NCBI RefSeq assembly: GCF_004614195.1
Contig: NZ_SPUM01000047.1
Span: 124,001 to 188,000, forward strand
DNA length: 64,000 nt
DNA from: Massilia horti
Lineage (GTDB): Bacteria; Pseudomonadota; Gammaproteobacteria; Burkholderiales; Burkholderiaceae_D
Direction: 5' to 3'
This document shows, one piece after another, positions 29,748 through 40,722 of the stretch. Position 1 is the first letter of the stretch; every line of letters starts with the position of its first letter. The position numbers were made by a program, and so were the translations under genes. The notes beneath the pieces are model-generated. The model worked only from the letters and a program-made list of their open reading frames with translations, did not search any database and was not told the origin of the DNA.

Positions 29748-30793
29748 GTATCTTTGGTGAGTGTTTTAATTGTTTTCTCAAGCGCGCGAATTTTTTCGCG
29801 CATCGCCGTCAGGTTGCGCACGATGGCGGCGCTGCGTTCCCACTCGGCGTTCTTGGCCAGCGGGTAGAAACCGGTGTACTGCCCCGGCTCCAGGACCGAG
29901 CGCGACACCATGCTGCCCGACGAAATGTGCACGTTGTCGGCGATCTCGAGGTGCCCCAGCACCATCGCCGCGCCGCCGAACGTGCAATGCTTGCCAATCG
30001 TGGCGCTGCCCGCCACGCCCACGCAGCCGGCCATGGCGGTGTGCGCGCCGATCCGGCAGTTGTGGCCGATCTGGATCTGGTTGTCCAGTTTGACCCCGTC
30101 CTCGATCACGGTGTCGGCCAGCGCGCCGCGGTCGATGGTGGAGTTGGCGCCGATCTCGACGTCGTCGCCGATCACCACCCGCCCGGTCTGCGGGATCTTG
30201 ATGTAGACGCCGGATTCGACCGCAAAGCCGAAGCCGTCCGCGCCGATCACCGCGCCCGAGTGGATGATGCCGCGCGCGCCGATCACGCAGCGCGCATGGA
30301 AGGTGACGTTGGCGAACAGGTGCGTGCTCGCGCCGATCAGCGCGTCGCGCCCCACGAAGCAGCCGGCGTCGATACGCGCCCCGGCGCCAATCTTGGCGCC
30401 CGCCTCGATCGTCGCATGCGGTCCGATGAACGCGCGCGGGTGGATATCGGCGCTGTTGGCCACGCTGGCGCTCGGGTCGATGCCGGGGCTGGGCAGCACT
30501 TCTTCCAGCGCGGCGAAGTACTGCGCCACGCGCGCAAAGTAGGCGTAAGGGTTGGTGGTGATGATACGTGCGCCGCCATAGGTGGCAGCCACGGTCGGTT
30601 CGTCCAGCGGCGAGAGTATCAGCGCCGCGGCCTGGCTTTGCGCGGCCAGCGCGCGCAGCTTGCTATTGCTGAGAAAACTGAGATGACAGTCTTGTGCGTC
30701 GGCCAAAGGCGCGATGCCAACAACTTCAATTTCCGGGTCACCCGCCAGTTGTCCACCAAAGCGTTCGACCAATTCACCCAGTCGAGTGCCCAT
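29744..30793 (-). CDS. lpxD: UDP-3-O-acylglucosamine N-acyltransferase
   Basis: 349 residues from ATG 30793, eight codons inside the longest frame, chosen because AAGGA lies just upstream. It adds the second hydroxyacyl chain in lipid A synthesis. An N-terminal uridine-binding domain ([15 protein letters not shown]) is followed by hexapeptide repeats of a left-handed helix, with the catalytic His region [20 protein letters not shown]. It overlaps fabZ by four bases. Confidence 0.96.
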   Translation of the reverse strand: MGTRLGELVERFGGQLAGDPEIEVVGIAPLADAQDCHLSFLSNSKLRALAAQSQAAALILSPLDEPTVAATYGGARIITTNPYAYFARVAQYFAALEEVLPSPGIDPSASVANSADIHPRAFIGPHATIEAGAKIGAGARIDAGCFVGRDALIGASTHLFANVTFHARCVIGARGIIHSGAVIGADGFGFAVESGVYIKIPQTGRVVIGDDVEIGANSTIDRGALADTVIEDGVKLDNQIQIGHNCRIGAHTAMAGCVGVAGSATIGKHCTFGGAAMVLGHLEIADNVHISSGSMVSRSVLEPGQYTGFYPLAKNAEWERSAAIVRNLTAMREKIRALEKTIKTLTKDT

Positions 30794-30824
30794 CCTGGTC
30801 CTTCCAAATCCGGTCAAAACGTGT

Positions 30825-31370
30825 TTACTTGCCCTGGTCGAGCAGCCTTAATACCTTGTCGGTGATGTCGATGCGCGGGCTCGACCAGGCCGATTCCTGC
30901 AGCACCGCGTCCAGGTGTTCCTGCTCGGCGATCTGCTCGATCAGCTTGAAGGCCTTCTGCGCGATCGCGGCGCGTTCCTCGTTGGTGCGCTGCAGCAGGT
31001 CTTCCTGGTACTCGCGCTGCATCCGCTGCACGTCCTTTTCCATGTCGAACAGCTCGCGCGCACGCTTGGTGCGCTCAATGTCGGTCAGGCGCGGCGCGTC
31101 GGCGTCGAACTTCTCGGACATCTTTTTGAACTTTGTCACCATCTCCTCGTTCGCCTTCTGGCGCTTGGAGAATTCGGACTGGATCCGGGCATCGGCCGCC
31201 TTGGCCATCTTCGATTCGGACATCAGCCGCTCGGTAAACACAAACCCGATGCGGCTGGGCGCGTACTGCGCCGCGGCCGGAGCCTGTGCCTGCGCCTGGC
31301 TGAATGCGCCGGCGCACAGCGCGGCCACCACCAGGCTACGGGGCAGCGAGGCAATCAGATTTTTTAACAT
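30825..31370 (-). CDS. skp: periplasmic chaperone Skp/OmpH
   Basis: 181 residues: signal peptide ending AFSQAQAQA, then the Skp core with [32 protein letters not shown] and long charged helices ([36 protein letters not shown]) that form the tentacles. Skp holds unfolded outer-membrane proteins for BamA, which is encoded immediately upstream. Confidence 0.95.
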   Translation of the reverse strand: MLKNLIASLPRSLVVAALCAGAFSQAQAQAPAAAQYAPSRIGFVFTERLMSESKMAKAADARIQSEFSKRQKANEEMVTKFKKMSEKFDADAPRLTDIERTKRARELFDMEKDVQRMQREYQEDLLQRTNEERAAIAQKAFKLIEQIAEQEHLDAVLQESAWSSPRIDITDKVLRLLDQGK

Positions 31371-31410
31371 AGTTCTCCGCTATCGTAGGATAAAGGGCTC
31401 GTTTTGCGCG

Positions 31411-33747
31411 TCAGAAGCCGGTACCCATCTGGAACTGGAAGCGTTCAAGACGGTCGCCCGGCAAGGCATTCAAAGGCTTAGCATAACTCAACTTGAGCGG
31501 GCCCACCGGGGAAATCCACGACAGGCCGATACCGGCCGAGGCCCGCAGCTCGTTCAGGCGGATCTTTTGGTTTTCCTGCCATACCTGGCCGGCATCGCTG
31601 AACACGAACCAGCGCAGGCTGCGGTCGGTGCCGCCGCCGGGGAACGGGAACTGCAGTTCGGCGTTGCCGATCAGGCGCTTGGAGCCGCCGACCGCATCGT
31701 AGAAGGTCGGGTCGACCCGGCCGAGCGTGGAGCTCTCGTAGCCGCGCACCGAGCCGATGCCGCCCGCGTAGAAGTTCTTGAATACCGGGTAGGCGTGGCC
31801 CTTCAGACCGTGGCCGTAGTCGGCTTCGCCGCGCAGCGCGAGGGTCATCCAGCGCGTGAGCGGCTTGTACCACTGCTGCTCGTACACCGCACGGTAGTAC
31901 TTGGAGTTGCCGATCACGTCCAGCTCGAGGTTGGCGCGCTGGTAGCGGCCGCGGGTCGGCGTCATCGCGCTGTCGCGCGTGTCGCGGCCCCAGGCCACCG
32001 TCAGCGGAATGGCGTTGGTGCGCGCCATGCCGACACCACTGGGCGGGCCGCCGTTGTTGGTCACGAAGGTCTTGTACAGCTGCGGGCTGGTCTCGTCGGT
32101 CTCAAGGCGGGTGCTTTCCACGCCGGCGCCGAAGAACACGGTGTCGGCTTCGGAGAACGGCACGCCGAAGGTCATGTTGCCGCCGGTCTGGCGAATCGTG
32201 AACATGCCGACGTTGGCCAGCGGCGGTTTGGTGGTGCGCAGGTAAACCTGGAACGAACGCGAGACGCCGTCGTCGGTGAAGTACGGATTGGTCTGCGAGA
32301 ATGCGATCGTGCGGCTGTACTTGCTGGTGTTCAGTTCGAGGCCGACCGTGTTGCCGCTGCCGGCGAAGTTGGCCTGCTGGATCGACGCGGTAAAGGTGAA
32401 CCTTTCGGCCTGCGAGAACGCGCCACCGATCATGAAGTTACCGGTCGGTTTTTCGATCACGTTGATGTTCACGTCGACCTGGTCCGAGGTGCCCTGCGAT
32501 TCCGGCGTCTCCACCGTCACTTCCTTGAAGTAGCCGAGGCGGTCGACGCGGTCGCGCGAGAGCTTGACCAGGTCGGCGTTGTACCACGAGCTTTCGAACT
32601 GGCGGAACTCGCGCCGGATCACTTCGTCACGGGTGACGGTATTGCCTGCGATGTTCATGTGGCGCACGTAGGCGCGCTTGCCAGGATCGACGAAGAAGGT
32701 GAACGCCACCTTGCGATTGGCGCGGTCGATCTCCGGGTTGGCGGTCACGTTGGCGAACGCGTAGCCGAAGGTGCCCAGGCGCGCGGCGATGCGCTTGTTG
32801 CTCTGCTCCTGCAGCGTGCCCGAATAGGTCTGGCCGGGCTTGAGCAGGATAAGCTGCTTGAGCTCTGCCTCGCGGCCGAACAGTTCGCCGTCCAGCTTGA
32901 TCCCCGAAACCGTGTACTTCTCGCCTTCGGTGATGTTGATGGTCAGGTAGATGTCCTTCTTGTCCGGGGTGATCGCGACCTGGGTGGACTCGACGTTCGC
33001 TTCCAGGTAGCCGTGATCGAGGTACCACGACTTGATCGCCTCGATGTCGCCGGTCAGCTTGGTCTTGGAGTACTGGTCGGCCTTGGAATACCAGGTGAAC
33101 CAGCCCGAGGTCGACAGCTGCAGCAGTTCGCGCAGCTGCTTGTCGGTGAACGCGTGGTTGCCCACGATGTTGATCTGCTTGATGCGCGCGATCTCGCCTT
33201 CGTCCACGTTGAACATGACGTTGACGCGGTTGCGCTCGATCGGAGTGACGGTGGTGGTGATCTTCACGCCGTACAGGCCGCGCGACAGGTACTGGCGCTT
33301 GAGCTCCTGCTCGGCGCGGTCGACCGAGGCCTTGTCGAAGATCTTGGTCTCGCCCACGCCGATGTCCTTGAGCGCCTTGACCAGCATGTCCTTTTCGAAT
33401 TCCTTGGTGCCGGTGAAGTCGACCGATGCGATCGCCGGGCGTTCCTCGACCAGCACGACCAGCACGCCGTTCTCCTCTTCCAGGCGCACGTCCTTGAAGA
33501 AGCCGGTCGCGTACAGGGCCTTGATGGCGGCGGTGGCCTTGTCGTCATCGAAGGTTTCGCCCACGCGCACCGGCAGGTAGCTGAATACGGTGCCGGCTTC
33601 GGTGCGCTGGATGCCCTCGACCCGGATGTCCTTGACCACGAACGGGTTGACGGCAAGCGCTTGGCCAGCACACAGGGCCAGCACGGCTGCGCCGATCAGG
33701 CTGCGACGAATGAACGGCAGGGCAAAACGATTCGAGTTTGATTTCAT
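31411..33747 (-). CDS. bamA: outer-membrane assembly factor BamA
   Basis: 778 residues from ATG 33747 (MKSNSNRFALP), seven codons inside the longest frame. The signal peptide ends ALCAGQALA. Five POTRA domains begin with PFVVKDIRVEGIQRTEAGTVFSYLPVRVGE, and the 16-strand barrel ends with YAKPLNALPGDRLERFQFQMGTGF, a proper C-terminal aromatic signal. The barrel contains SVRGYE, the VRGF-type lid motif. It inserts beta-barrel proteins in the outer membrane. Confidence 0.97.
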   Translation of the reverse strand: MKSNSNRFALPFIRRSLIGAAVLALCAGQALAVNPFVVKDIRVEGIQRTEAGTVFSYLPVRVGETFDDDKATAAIKALYATGFFKDVRLEEENGVLVVLVEERPAIASVDFTGTKEFEKDMLVKALKDIGVGETKIFDKASVDRAEQELKRQYLSRGLYGVKITTTVTPIERNRVNVMFNVDEGEIARIKQINIVGNHAFTDKQLRELLQLSTSGWFTWYSKADQYSKTKLTGDIEAIKSWYLDHGYLEANVESTQVAITPDKKDIYLTINITEGEKYTVSGIKLDGELFGREAELKQLILLKPGQTYSGTLQEQSNKRIAARLGTFGYAFANVTANPEIDRANRKVAFTFFVDPGKRAYVRHMNIAGNTVTRDEVIRREFRQFESSWYNADLVKLSRDRVDRLGYFKEVTVETPESQGTSDQVDVNINVIEKPTGNFMIGGAFSQAERFTFTASIQQANFAGSGNTVGLELNTSKYSRTIAFSQTNPYFTDDGVSRSFQVYLRTTKPPLANVGMFTIRQTGGNMTFGVPFSEADTVFFGAGVESTRLETDETSPQLYKTFVTNNGGPPSGVGMARTNAIPLTVAWGRDTRDSAMTPTRGRYQRANLELDVIGNSKYYRAVYEQQWYKPLTRWMTLALRGEADYGHGLKGHAYPVFKNFYAGGIGSVRGYESSTLGRVDPTFYDAVGGSKRLIGNAELQFPFPGGGTDRSLRWFVFSDAGQVWQENQKIRLNELRASAGIGLSWISPVGPLKLSYAKPLNALPGDRLERFQFQMGTGF

Positions 33748-33814
33748 CGGTAAGAAACAATCGGTCAATCAAGTGGACACGTACGTATTCGCAGCCAAAG
33801 CGAGCCAGCCCTTT

Positions 33815-35152
33815 TCAGAGCAGCCGCGCCAGGTCATTGAAGACGGCGAGCGCCATCAGCATGAACAGCAGGCCGACCCCTGCACGCTGCGCGACTTCGC
33901 CGAAGCGTTCAGGCAGAGGCCGCCCGGTCAAAACTTCCAGCGAATAATACAGCAAAAGCCATCCATCCAGAACCGGAATTGGTAACAAGTTCATTACGCC
34001 CAGACTGATGCTGACGAAGGCGATGAACTGCAAATATGGCGTAGCGCCCGCGCTTGCGGTCTGTCCTGCGACGTCGGCAATCGTGATCGGGCCACTGACG
34101 TTCTTCCACGAGACCTGGCCGACGATCATCTTCCCGATCAGCTTGACGGTCAGCACCGCCGTTTCCCAGGTCTTGCGGGCGCCTTGCACGAACGCCTGGA
34201 GCGGGGCCGCGGAGACCGTCACCATTTCGGGAGTCTGCGCGACCTGCACCTTGATCACGCCGTGGCCGGACGCGTCGCGTTCGGGCGTGATCGCAAGCGG
34301 GAAATCGCGCCCCGAGCGCTGCACCTCCAGCTGCAAGGTGCGCCCGCTCGATGCGCGCACCGCTTGAACCAGGTCCACGCCGTCAAGCAGCGCCTTGCCG
34401 TTCACCGCCACGATCAGGTCGCCCTTTTCCAGGCCCGCGTGTTCGGCCGGCCCGCCCGCGATCACCTGCTCGACCGTCGGCCGCGGGCGCCACATAGCGA
34501 TGCCCAGCGCGCCCAATACGTCGCTGTCCACGTCCAGCTGCGCGATCTTCGATGCGGGAATCGTGGCGCGATAGGTATTGCCGCCCTCCGAGCGCACTTC
34601 GAGCCGGGCTTCGCGCTTGTCCACGGCCGCGGCCACGATCGCCATGCGCAGGTCGGGCATCGATGCGACCGCCTCGTCGTTGACAGCAAGGATGGTGTCG
34701 CCGCCGCGCACCCCGGCCTGGTAGGCCGCGCTGGTGGCCGGCATCGCGCGCAGGCGCGTCGACGGCTCCTGCACGCCGTGCATCGAGAGCGCGGCGAGCA
34801 CCACGATGGCCAGGATGAAGTTGGCCAGCGGGCCGGCGGCGACGATGGCGATGCGCTTGTAGGCCTTCTGGCTGGTGAATTCGCGCGCGAAGTCGGCCTG
34901 GGTTTTGGGCGCGGTGCTGGGATCGCGCGCATCGAGCATCTTGACGTAGCCGCCGATCGGCAGCGCGGAGAGCGCCCATTCGGTCTGGTCCGGGCCGAAG
35001 CGGCGCGACCAGACGACCTTGCCCATCCCGATCGAAAAGCGCAGCACCTTCACGCCGCACAGGCGCGCTACCCAGTAGTGTCCGAGCTCGTGGAAGAGGA
35101 TCAAGAATCCCAGTGCGACCAGGAACGCGAGTATTGTATGTATCAGGTTCAT
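33815..35152 (-). CDS. rseP: site-2 protease RseP
   Basis: 445 residues. Inner-membrane zinc protease that cuts anti-sigma factors and leftover signal peptides. The zinc site is HELGH (21-25) and, near the end, LLPIPVLDGW. Two PDZ domains lie between (GVRGGDTILAVNDEAV and GLEKGDLIVAVNGKAL). The first-helix end and GGYVKMLD motif are standard. It lies between dxr and bamA, the usual order. Confidence 0.96.
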   Translation of the reverse strand: MNLIHTILAFLVALGFLILFHELGHYWVARLCGVKVLRFSIGMGKVVWSRRFGPDQTEWALSALPIGGYVKMLDARDPSTAPKTQADFAREFTSQKAYKRIAIVAAGPLANFILAIVVLAALSMHGVQEPSTRLRAMPATSAAYQAGVRGGDTILAVNDEAVASMPDLRMAIVAAAVDKREARLEVRSEGGNTYRATIPASKIAQLDVDSDVLGALGIAMWRPRPTVEQVIAGGPAEHAGLEKGDLIVAVNGKALLDGVDLVQAVRASSGRTLQLEVQRSGRDFPLAITPERDASGHGVIKVQVAQTPEMVTVSAAPLQAFVQGARKTWETAVLTVKLIGKMIVGQVSWKNVSGPITIADVAGQTASAGATPYLQFIAFVSISLGVMNLLPIPVLDGWLLLYYSLEVLTGRPLPERFGEVAQRAGVGLLFMLMALAVFNDLARLL

Positions 35153-35169
35153 CGGCGAAGCTCCGTCCG

Positions 35170-36342
35170 TCAGGCGCGGCCGGCCGCGAACTGCGCGGCG
35201 GCGCGGCGCGCGCGCTCGTCCTGCGCCATCACGGCCTCGATCGACGCCGCCGCTTCATGCGGGATGTCTTGCATGACGCGCGCAACTAAGCGGTCGATGT
35301 CGCGAAAACCGATGCGGCGCTCGAGGAAGGCCTGCACCGCCACTTCGTTGGCCGCGTTGAGCACCGCCGGTGCGGTGCCGCCGGCGCGCAGCGCATCGAA
35401 CGCGAGCGCCAGGCACGGAAAGCGCGCGAAGTCCGGCTGGTAGAACTGAAGCGCGGCCATCTGGGTCAGGTCCAGCTGCGGCACGCCCGATTCGATCCGC
35501 TGCGGGAACGCCAGCGCGTGCGCGATCGGGGTGCGCATGTCCGGGTTGCCGAGCTGGGCCAGCACCGAGCCGTCCACGTACGAGACCATCGAGTGGATCA
35601 CGCTTTGCGGGTGGATCACCACCTCGATCTTGTCGGCCGGGGCGCCGAACAGCCAGTGCGCCTCGATCACCTCCAGGCCCTTGTTCATCATGGTCGCTGA
35701 ATCGACCGAAATCTTGCGGCCCATGACCCAGTTCGGGTGCTTGCACGCCTCTTCCGGCGTGACCTCTTCCAGCGTCTCGACCGCGCGCTGCAGGAACGGG
35801 CCGCCCGAGGCGGTGAGCAAGATGCGCGCCACGCCCGCTGCATGGGGCGAGCGCGCGTAGGATTGCGGCAGCGACTGGAAGATCGCGTTGTGTTCGCTGT
35901 CGATCGGCAGCAGGGTCGCCTTGTGCTCCTTGACCGCGTCCATGAACAGCTGGCCGGACATGACCAGCGCTTCCTTGTTCGCGAGCAGCACCTTCTTGCC
36001 GGCGCGCGCCGCGGCCAGCGTGGGCGCCAGACCGGCGGCGCCGACGATGGCGGCCATGACGGTGTCGGTATCCGGGCTCGCCGCGATGTCGCACAGCGCC
36101 TGTTCGCCATAGTCGACTTCGGTGGGCAGGTCCGCGATCAGTTGTGCGAGATGGCGCGCCGCCTCGGCGCTGCCGACCACCGCCCGCGCCGGCCGGAACG
36201 CGCGGCACTGGGCCGCCAGCTGTTCCACGCGGCCATGCGCCGACAGCGCGTGGACCTGGTATTTTTCCGGATGACGCGCAAGCACGTCGAGGGTCGAGGC
36301 GCCAATCGAGCCGGTGGCGCCAAGAATGGTGATGCGTTGCAT
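35170..36342 (-). CDS. dxr: 1-deoxy-D-xylulose 5-phosphate reductoisomerase
   Basis: 390 residues. It makes MEP, the committed step of the non-mevalonate isoprenoid route, using NADPH. Motifs: [18 protein letters not shown] at the N-terminus, [30 protein letters not shown] and [21 protein letters not shown], with MSYVDGS-type [16 protein letters not shown] blocks. It feeds uppS, two genes upstream. Confidence 0.97.
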   Translation of the reverse strand: MQRITILGATGSIGASTLDVLARHPEKYQVHALSAHGRVEQLAAQCRAFRPARAVVGSAEAARHLAQLIADLPTEVDYGEQALCDIAASPDTDTVMAAIVGAAGLAPTLAAARAGKKVLLANKEALVMSGQLFMDAVKEHKATLLPIDSEHNAIFQSLPQSYARSPHAAGVARILLTASGGPFLQRAVETLEEVTPEEACKHPNWVMGRKISVDSATMMNKGLEVIEAHWLFGAPADKIEVVIHPQSVIHSMVSYVDGSVLAQLGNPDMRTPIAHALAFPQRIESGVPQLDLTQMAALQFYQPDFARFPCLALAFDALRAGGTAPAVLNAANEVAVQAFLERRIGFRDIDRLVARVMQDIPHEAAASIEAVMAQDERARRAAAQFAAGRA

Positions 36343-36354
36343 GTAAAGCTCCTT

Positions 36355-37185
36355 CTACAGCCAGGCGCCGATTAACGCCGCCAATGGCAATACCGGGATC
36401 AGGGCGTCGATCCGGTCCAGCACCCCGCCGTGGCCGGGCAGCAGGTTGCTGCTGTCCTTGACGCCGGCGCGGCGCTTGAGCTGTGATTCGAAGAGGTCGC
36501 CGACCACGCTGGCGGCGACGATCACCACCAGGATCGCCAACATCGCCGCCCAGCCCAGCTTGGCTTGGGCGCGCACGGCAAAGGTGTCAGCCAGCGACTC
36601 GCAGCGGCACAGCACCGACGCCGATGCCAGCACCAGCACCGCGCAAGCGCCGCCGATCGCGCCTTCCCACGACTTGCCAGGCGAGATCGAAGGCGCCAGC
36701 TTGCGCTTGCCAAAAGCCTTGCCGGCAAAGTAGGCGCCGATATCGGCGATCCAGACCAGGGCCATGACCGACAGCAGGTAGACCGGCGAATGAACAAAGA
36801 GTGCGATGATTGCGGCAAAACAGCCGACAATCGCAATCGCGTATGTGATGCTGAGCAAAGTGTTACCACCGCTGGCCAGCGGCGGCAGCCCGAATTTGAG
36901 CGACGGCGCGCAGCGCACCGCCCAGATCAGCACGCTGATCGCGAACCAGAATACCGCGCTGGCCGGGCCGGCGACGAAAAAGCCGTAGGCAAAGGCCGCG
37001 GTCCAGAACAGCGCGATGACCAGCGCGCGCGCCGAGCCGGGGTTAAACAGGCGAAAACTTTCCCAGATCGCGGCGCCGAAAAACACCGTCGCCACCACTG
37101 CGAACAAAGTAAAGTTGTTGAGATATAGAACTGGCAACAATACTGCCAGCAGGACGACAGCGGTGATGACGCGCGTTTTCAGCAT
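36355..37185 (-). CDS. cdsA: phosphatidate cytidylyltransferase
   Basis: 276 residues from ATG 37185 ([18 protein letters not shown]); the longer frame to 37335 lies in uppS. It makes CDP-diacylglycerol for phospholipid synthesis. At least seven membrane segments, and the family signature at the C-terminal third: [49 protein letters not shown] is also conserved. It overlaps the uppS stop by seven bases. Confidence 0.96.
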   Translation of the reverse strand: MLKTRVITAVVLLAVLLPVLYLNNFTLFAVVATVFFGAAIWESFRLFNPGSARALVIALFWTAAFAYGFFVAGPASAVFWFAISVLIWAVRCAPSLKFGLPPLASGGNTLLSITYAIAIVGCFAAIIALFVHSPVYLLSVMALVWIADIGAYFAGKAFGKRKLAPSISPGKSWEGAIGGACAVLVLASASVLCRCESLADTFAVRAQAKLGWAAMLAILVVIVAASVVGDLFESQLKRRAGVKDSSNLLPGHGGVLDRIDALIPVLPLAALIGAWL

Positions 37186-37937
37186 TCGGTTTTCTTCTTG
37201 GCCACTTGGTCGCCGGTCTGGCCGAAGCGGCGCTCGCGCTTCTGGTACGAGGCGATGGCCGCGTCCAGCGTGTCGCTCGAAAAATCGGGCCAGAACGTGT
37301 CGGTGAAATACAGCTCGGAATAGGCGAGCTGCCACAGCAGGAAGTTGGAGATGCGCTCTTCCCCGCCGGTGCGGATGAACAGGTCAGGCTCGGGCGCGTA
37401 GGCCATCGCCAGGTGGGGCGCGAGCATCTCTTCGGTAAATGCGGTCACGCCCGGATTGGCCGCGATCATCTTGTTGGTGGCCTGCATGATGTCCCAGCGG
37501 CCGCCGTAGTTGGCGCACACGGTCACCGTCAGGCGCGTGTTGTTGGCGGTCTTGCGCTCGGCATTGGCGATCATTTCCTGCAGCTTGGAGTCAAACCGGG
37601 ACAGGTCGCCGACCACCTTCAGGCGGATGTTATTGGCGTGCATCTTCGACACTTCACGCTCGAGCGCGGTGACGAACAGACGCATCAGCAGCGATACCTC
37701 TTCCTCTGGGCGGCGCCAGTTTTCGGAGGAAAATGCGAACAAGGTCAGGTAATCGATACCGCGCAGTGCGCAGGCCTCGACGACCCCGCGCACCGCTTCG
37801 ACGCCCTTGACGTGGCCGGCCACGCGCGGCAGCAGGCGTTTGGTGGCCCAACGACCATTGCCATCCATAATGATGGCGATGTGGCGCGGTACGGCCGGCG
37901 TCTCGGGTACAGCGGTGGTCGAACTTTTAAAAATCAT
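37179..37937 (-). CDS. uppS: undecaprenyl diphosphate synthase
   Basis: 252 residues. It extends farnesyl diphosphate to the C55 carrier for peptidoglycan and O-antigen. The active-site start [35 protein letters not shown] and [31 protein letters not shown] are all present. The C-terminal [15 protein letters not shown] is a short basic tail. Confidence 0.97.
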   Translation of the reverse strand: MIFKSSTTAVPETPAVPRHIAIIMDGNGRWATKRLLPRVAGHVKGVEAVRGVVEACALRGIDYLTLFAFSSENWRRPEEEVSLLMRLFVTALEREVSKMHANNIRLKVVGDLSRFDSKLQEMIANAERKTANNTRLTVTVCANYGGRWDIMQATNKMIAANPGVTAFTEEMLAPHLAMAYAPEPDLFIRTGGEERISNFLLWQLAYSELYFTDTFWPDFSSDTLDAAIASYQKRERRFGQTGDQVAKKKTEC

Positions 37938-38049
37938 AAATCCTGTGCCGGCAAGGGCATTACGTAAGTGGGACGGACCGGGCCCGGCAATGCCGCGCCC
38001 GGTCCGCGACGGGCCTTGCCCGAGGGCCCGGCCCGTTACGTCGTCTGGA
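37938..38049. repeat. GC-rich inverted repeats between frr and uppS
   Basis: The 112 bp gap contains ACGGGCC-(14 nt)-GGCCCGT at 38009-38036 and further complementary GGGCCCGG/CCGGGC runs. No T run follows, so it looks like an RNA-stabilising or processing hairpin rather than a terminator inside the operon. Confidence 0.45.
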
Positions 38050-38610
38050 TCAGACGGTCATGATTTCTTTTTCTTTTTCGACGACCAGCTTGTCGATCTC
38101 GGCGACAAACTTGTCGGTCAGCTTCTGCACCTCGTCCTGAGCGCGGCGCTCATCGTCTTCCGACGCGGTCTTGTCCTTGACCATTTTCTTGAGCTGCTCA
38201 TTGGCGTCGCGACGGATGTTGCGCACCGCGACCTTGGCGTCCTCCGCCTCGCTCTTGACCAGCTTGACCATTTCCTTGCGGCGCTCTTCGGTCAGCGCCG
38301 GGGTCGGTACACGGATGATGTCACCCACCGAAGCCGGATTCAAGCCCAGGTCGGATTCGCGGATCGCCTTCTCGATGACGTTCAGCATCTTCTTTTCCCA
38401 CGGCTGCACGCCGATCGTGCGCGCGTCGATCAGGGTCAGGTTCGCCACCTGCGGCAAGGCGGTCGGCGAGCCGTAGTAGTCGACCATGATGTGGTCGAGG
38501 ATGCCGGTGTGGGCGCGGCCGGTACGGACCTTCGCCAGGTCGCCCTTCAGGGTGTCGATGGACTTGGCCATCTTGTCCTGGGCGTTCTTCTTAACGTCAG
38601 CTAAGGACAT
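38050..38610 (-). CDS. frr: ribosome recycling factor
   Basis: 186 residues from ATG 38610 ([19 protein letters not shown]). It splits post-termination ribosomes with EF-G. Family blocks: [53 protein letters not shown], and [21 protein letters not shown]. The longer frame to 38754 translates the hairpin repeats and is spurious; AGGAGAGC before the ATG supports the shorter start. Confidence 0.97.
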   Translation of the reverse strand: MSLADVKKNAQDKMAKSIDTLKGDLAKVRTGRAHTGILDHIMVDYYGSPTALPQVANLTLIDARTIGVQPWEKKMLNVIEKAIRESDLGLNPASVGDIIRVPTPALTEERRKEMVKLVKSEAEDAKVAVRNIRRDANEQLKKMVKDKTASEDDERRAQDEVQKLTDKFVAEIDKLVVEKEKEIMTV

Positions 38611-38632
38611 GCTGCTCTCCTGGTTTTCAAAA

Positions 38633-38790
38633 TGTCGAGGACAGGGCACGATGAAGCCGTGGACTGTCCCGCGATTAAAAAAATTGTCGGGGACAGGGCA
38701 CGATGAACCCGTGGTCTGTCCCGCGATTAACAAAAAGTGTCGAGGACAGGGCACGGAAACACCGTGGCCTGTCCCGCGATTAAAAAAAAT
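38633..38790. repeat. three tandem hairpin repeats between pyrH and frr
   Basis: Three units of 52-53 bp (38633-38684, 38685-38737, 38738-38790) fill the intergenic region of an essential operon. Each holds GACAGGGCACG, a short loop, CCGTGG, CTGTCCC, GCGATTAA and an A run. The arms GGACAG and CTGTCC pair, and CACG pairs with CGTG; unit 3 forms the longest stem (GGACAGG with CCTGTCC). The last unit touches the pyrH stop. Confidence 0.9.
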
Positions 38791-39506
38791 TAAACGTGTA
38801 CCAGTGTACCTTCGTCTTCACCCATGATCACGCGCTTGAGCGCGCCCGGCTTGACGATCGAGAACACCTTGATCGGCAGCTTCTGGTCGCGGCACAGGGC
38901 AAACGCGGTCGCATCCATCACCTGCAGGTTCTTCGAGATCGCCTCGTCGAACGAAATCGACTCGTAGCGGGTCGCGTTCGCGTCCTTCTTCGGATCGGCA
39001 GTATATACGCCATCGACCTTGGTTGCCTTCAGGACGATTTCCGCGGAAACTTCCGATCCGCGCAGCGCGGCCGCGGTGTCGGTGGTGAAGAACGGGTTGC
39101 CGGTGCCGGCCGCGAACACCACGACCTTGCCCTCTTCCAGGTACTGCAGCGCTTTCGGGCGCACATAGGGCTCGACCACCTGCTCGATCCCGATGGCCGA
39201 CATCACCCGCGCCGTGATGCCCTGCTGGCGCATGGCGTCGGCCAGCGCCAGCGCGTTCATGACGGTGGCCAGCATGCCCATATAGTCGGCGGTGGCGCGG
39301 TCCATGCCCTGCGCGCCTGGCGCCACGCCGCGGAAGATGTTGCCGCCGCCAATCACGACCGCCAGTTGCACTCCCAGAGCGGCCACCTCGGCCACGTCGG
39401 TCACCATGCGCTCGATGGTGGCGCGGTTGATGCCATACGGATCGTCGCCCATCAGCGCTTCCCCAGACAATTTGAGCAGTACACGTTGGTAGGCGGGTTT
39501 GGTCAT
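38790..39506 (-). CDS. pyrH: UMP kinase
   Basis: 238 residues from ATG 39506 ([20 protein letters not shown]). Amino-acid-kinase fold enzyme making UDP from UMP. Visible: LKLSGEAL for phosphate, [33 protein letters not shown], and [15 protein letters not shown]. The extended frame to 39626 has no family similarity. Confidence 0.97.
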   Translation of the reverse strand: MTKPAYQRVLLKLSGEALMGDDPYGINRATIERMVTDVAEVAALGVQLAVVIGGGNIFRGVAPGAQGMDRATADYMGMLATVMNALALADAMRQQGITARVMSAIGIEQVVEPYVRPKALQYLEEGKVVVFAAGTGNPFFTTDTAAALRGSEVSAEIVLKATKVDGVYTADPKKDANATRYESISFDEAISKNLQVMDATAFALCRDQKLPIKVFSIVKPGALKRVIMGEDEGTLVHV

Positions 39507-39643
39507 GATGAAGCGGGCTCCTATGTGATGATTCGAATTCGGTCTAGCCGCCGGGGCGGCCTCATCTCGCCCAGGGCGGATGGAGGGTGCGCATGGCCGG
39601 CATGGCTTCTTCCGGCCGCCCGCCATGCAGGACGCGCACCTGC

Positions 39644-39668
39644 AAAAACGGGCCTTGCGGCCCGCTTT
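39644..39668 (-). terminator. probable terminator or attenuator after tsf
   Basis: Read leftward, stem CGGGCC-GCAA-GGCCCG followed by five T, immediately after the tsf stop. It may reduce read-through from rpsB-tsf into pyrH. Confidence 0.7.
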
Positions 39669-39671
39669 CGG

Positions 39672-40580
39672 TTATTGCTTAGAAGCAGCCATCTGAGCCG
39701 CAACCTCGGCGGCAAAGTCGTCGACTTTCTTCTCGATGCCTTCGCCGACCACGAACAGGGTGAACCCGTTGATCGTCGTGTTGTTCGCCTTGAGCATCTG
39801 CTCGATCGACTGCTTGTCGTTCTTCACGAACGGCTGGTTCAGCAGCGACACTTCCTTCAGGTACTTCTGTACCGAGCCATCGATGCGCTTGGCAACGATT
39901 TCCGGCGACTGCGGCTGCTTGCCTTCGGCCACGGCCTTGTCGGCATCTTCCTGGGCCTTGAGCTGGGCGACCGAGCGCTCTTTCTCGATCAGTTCAGCCG
40001 GCACTTGCTCCGACGACAGCGCAACCGGCTTCATCGCAGCGATGTGCATCGCCACGTCCTTGCCGACCTGCTCGTCAGCACCCTGGAAGTCGACGATGAC
40101 GCCGATACGGTTGCCGTGCAGGTAGGAAGCCAGCTTGCCGGTGGTTTCGAAACGCTGGAAGCGGCGAACCGTCATATTCTCGCCGATTTTACCGATCAGT
40201 GCCGTACGCACGTCGTCGAACGTCTTGCCATCGACCGGCAGGGCTGCCAGCGCGGCCACGTCGGCCGGGTTGTTCTCGGCGACCAGGCGTGCCGCCAGGT
40301 TAGCCATGTTCAGGAAATCGTCGTTCTTGGCCACGAAGTCGGTTTCGCTGTTCACTTCGACCAGCGCGCCGACATTGCCATTGATGTAAGCTGCCACCAC
40401 GCCTTCGGCGGTGATGCGGGCTGCCGCCTTCGATGCCTTGCCGCCCAGCTTGACGCGCAGGATCTCTTCCGCACGGGCCATGTCGCCATCGGCTTCGGTC
40501 AGTGCTTTTTTGCATTCCATCATCGGGGCGTCGGTCTTGGCGCGCAGTTCGCCAACCATCGCTGCGGTAATCGCTGCCAT
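39672..40580 (-). CDS. tsf: elongation factor Ts
   Basis: 302 residues. Nucleotide exchange factor for EF-Tu. N-terminal UBA-like part with [36 protein letters not shown], then [18 protein letters not shown], and the C-terminal [25 protein letters not shown]. The length is typical. It follows rpsB, as in nearly all bacteria. Confidence 0.97.
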   Translation of the reverse strand: MAAITAAMVGELRAKTDAPMMECKKALTEADGDMARAEEILRVKLGGKASKAAARITAEGVVAAYINGNVGALVEVNSETDFVAKNDDFLNMANLAARLVAENNPADVAALAALPVDGKTFDDVRTALIGKIGENMTVRRFQRFETTGKLASYLHGNRIGVIVDFQGADEQVGKDVAMHIAAMKPVALSSEQVPAELIEKERSVAQLKAQEDADKAVAEGKQPQSPEIVAKRIDGSVQKYLKEVSLLNQPFVKNDKQSIEQMLKANNTTINGFTLFVVGEGIEKKVDDFAAEVAAQMAASKQ

Positions 40581-40651
40581 ATTTTTCTCCTAACTTGGTA
40601 TACAGGGTGTGCGGATGCGGCCAACAGCCCCACCCGCCATATTTTGCTTAC

Positions 40652-40688
40652 AAAAAGGGGCGCTCGATTTCAGGCTCGGCGCCCCCTT
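40652..40688 (-). terminator. terminator-like hairpin between rpsB and tsf
   Basis: Read leftward, arms GGGGGCGC and GCGCCCC around a 15 nt loop, followed by TTTTTG. It sits 35 bp after the rpsB stop and may act as an attenuator, since tsf lies downstream without an obvious promoter. Confidence 0.65.
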
Positions 40689-40722
40689 GTATGCAGCGGC
40701 AGGCGCGTGGCCTGCCCCTGAC

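Noticed and set aside
30694-33741. 1015-codon rightward open frame opposite bamA, skp and lpxD
   Set aside because: It is antisense to three clear genes, has His/Arg/Val-rich shadow composition, no ribosome site and no domain; such frames are normal in high-GC coding DNA.
38611-38754. Upstream extension of frr
   Set aside because: The extra residues are translations of the hairpin repeats; the ribosome site supports the start at 38610.
38633-38790. Three tandem repeats considered as a CRISPR array
   Set aside because: The units are contiguous hairpins without unique spacers and no cas genes are present.
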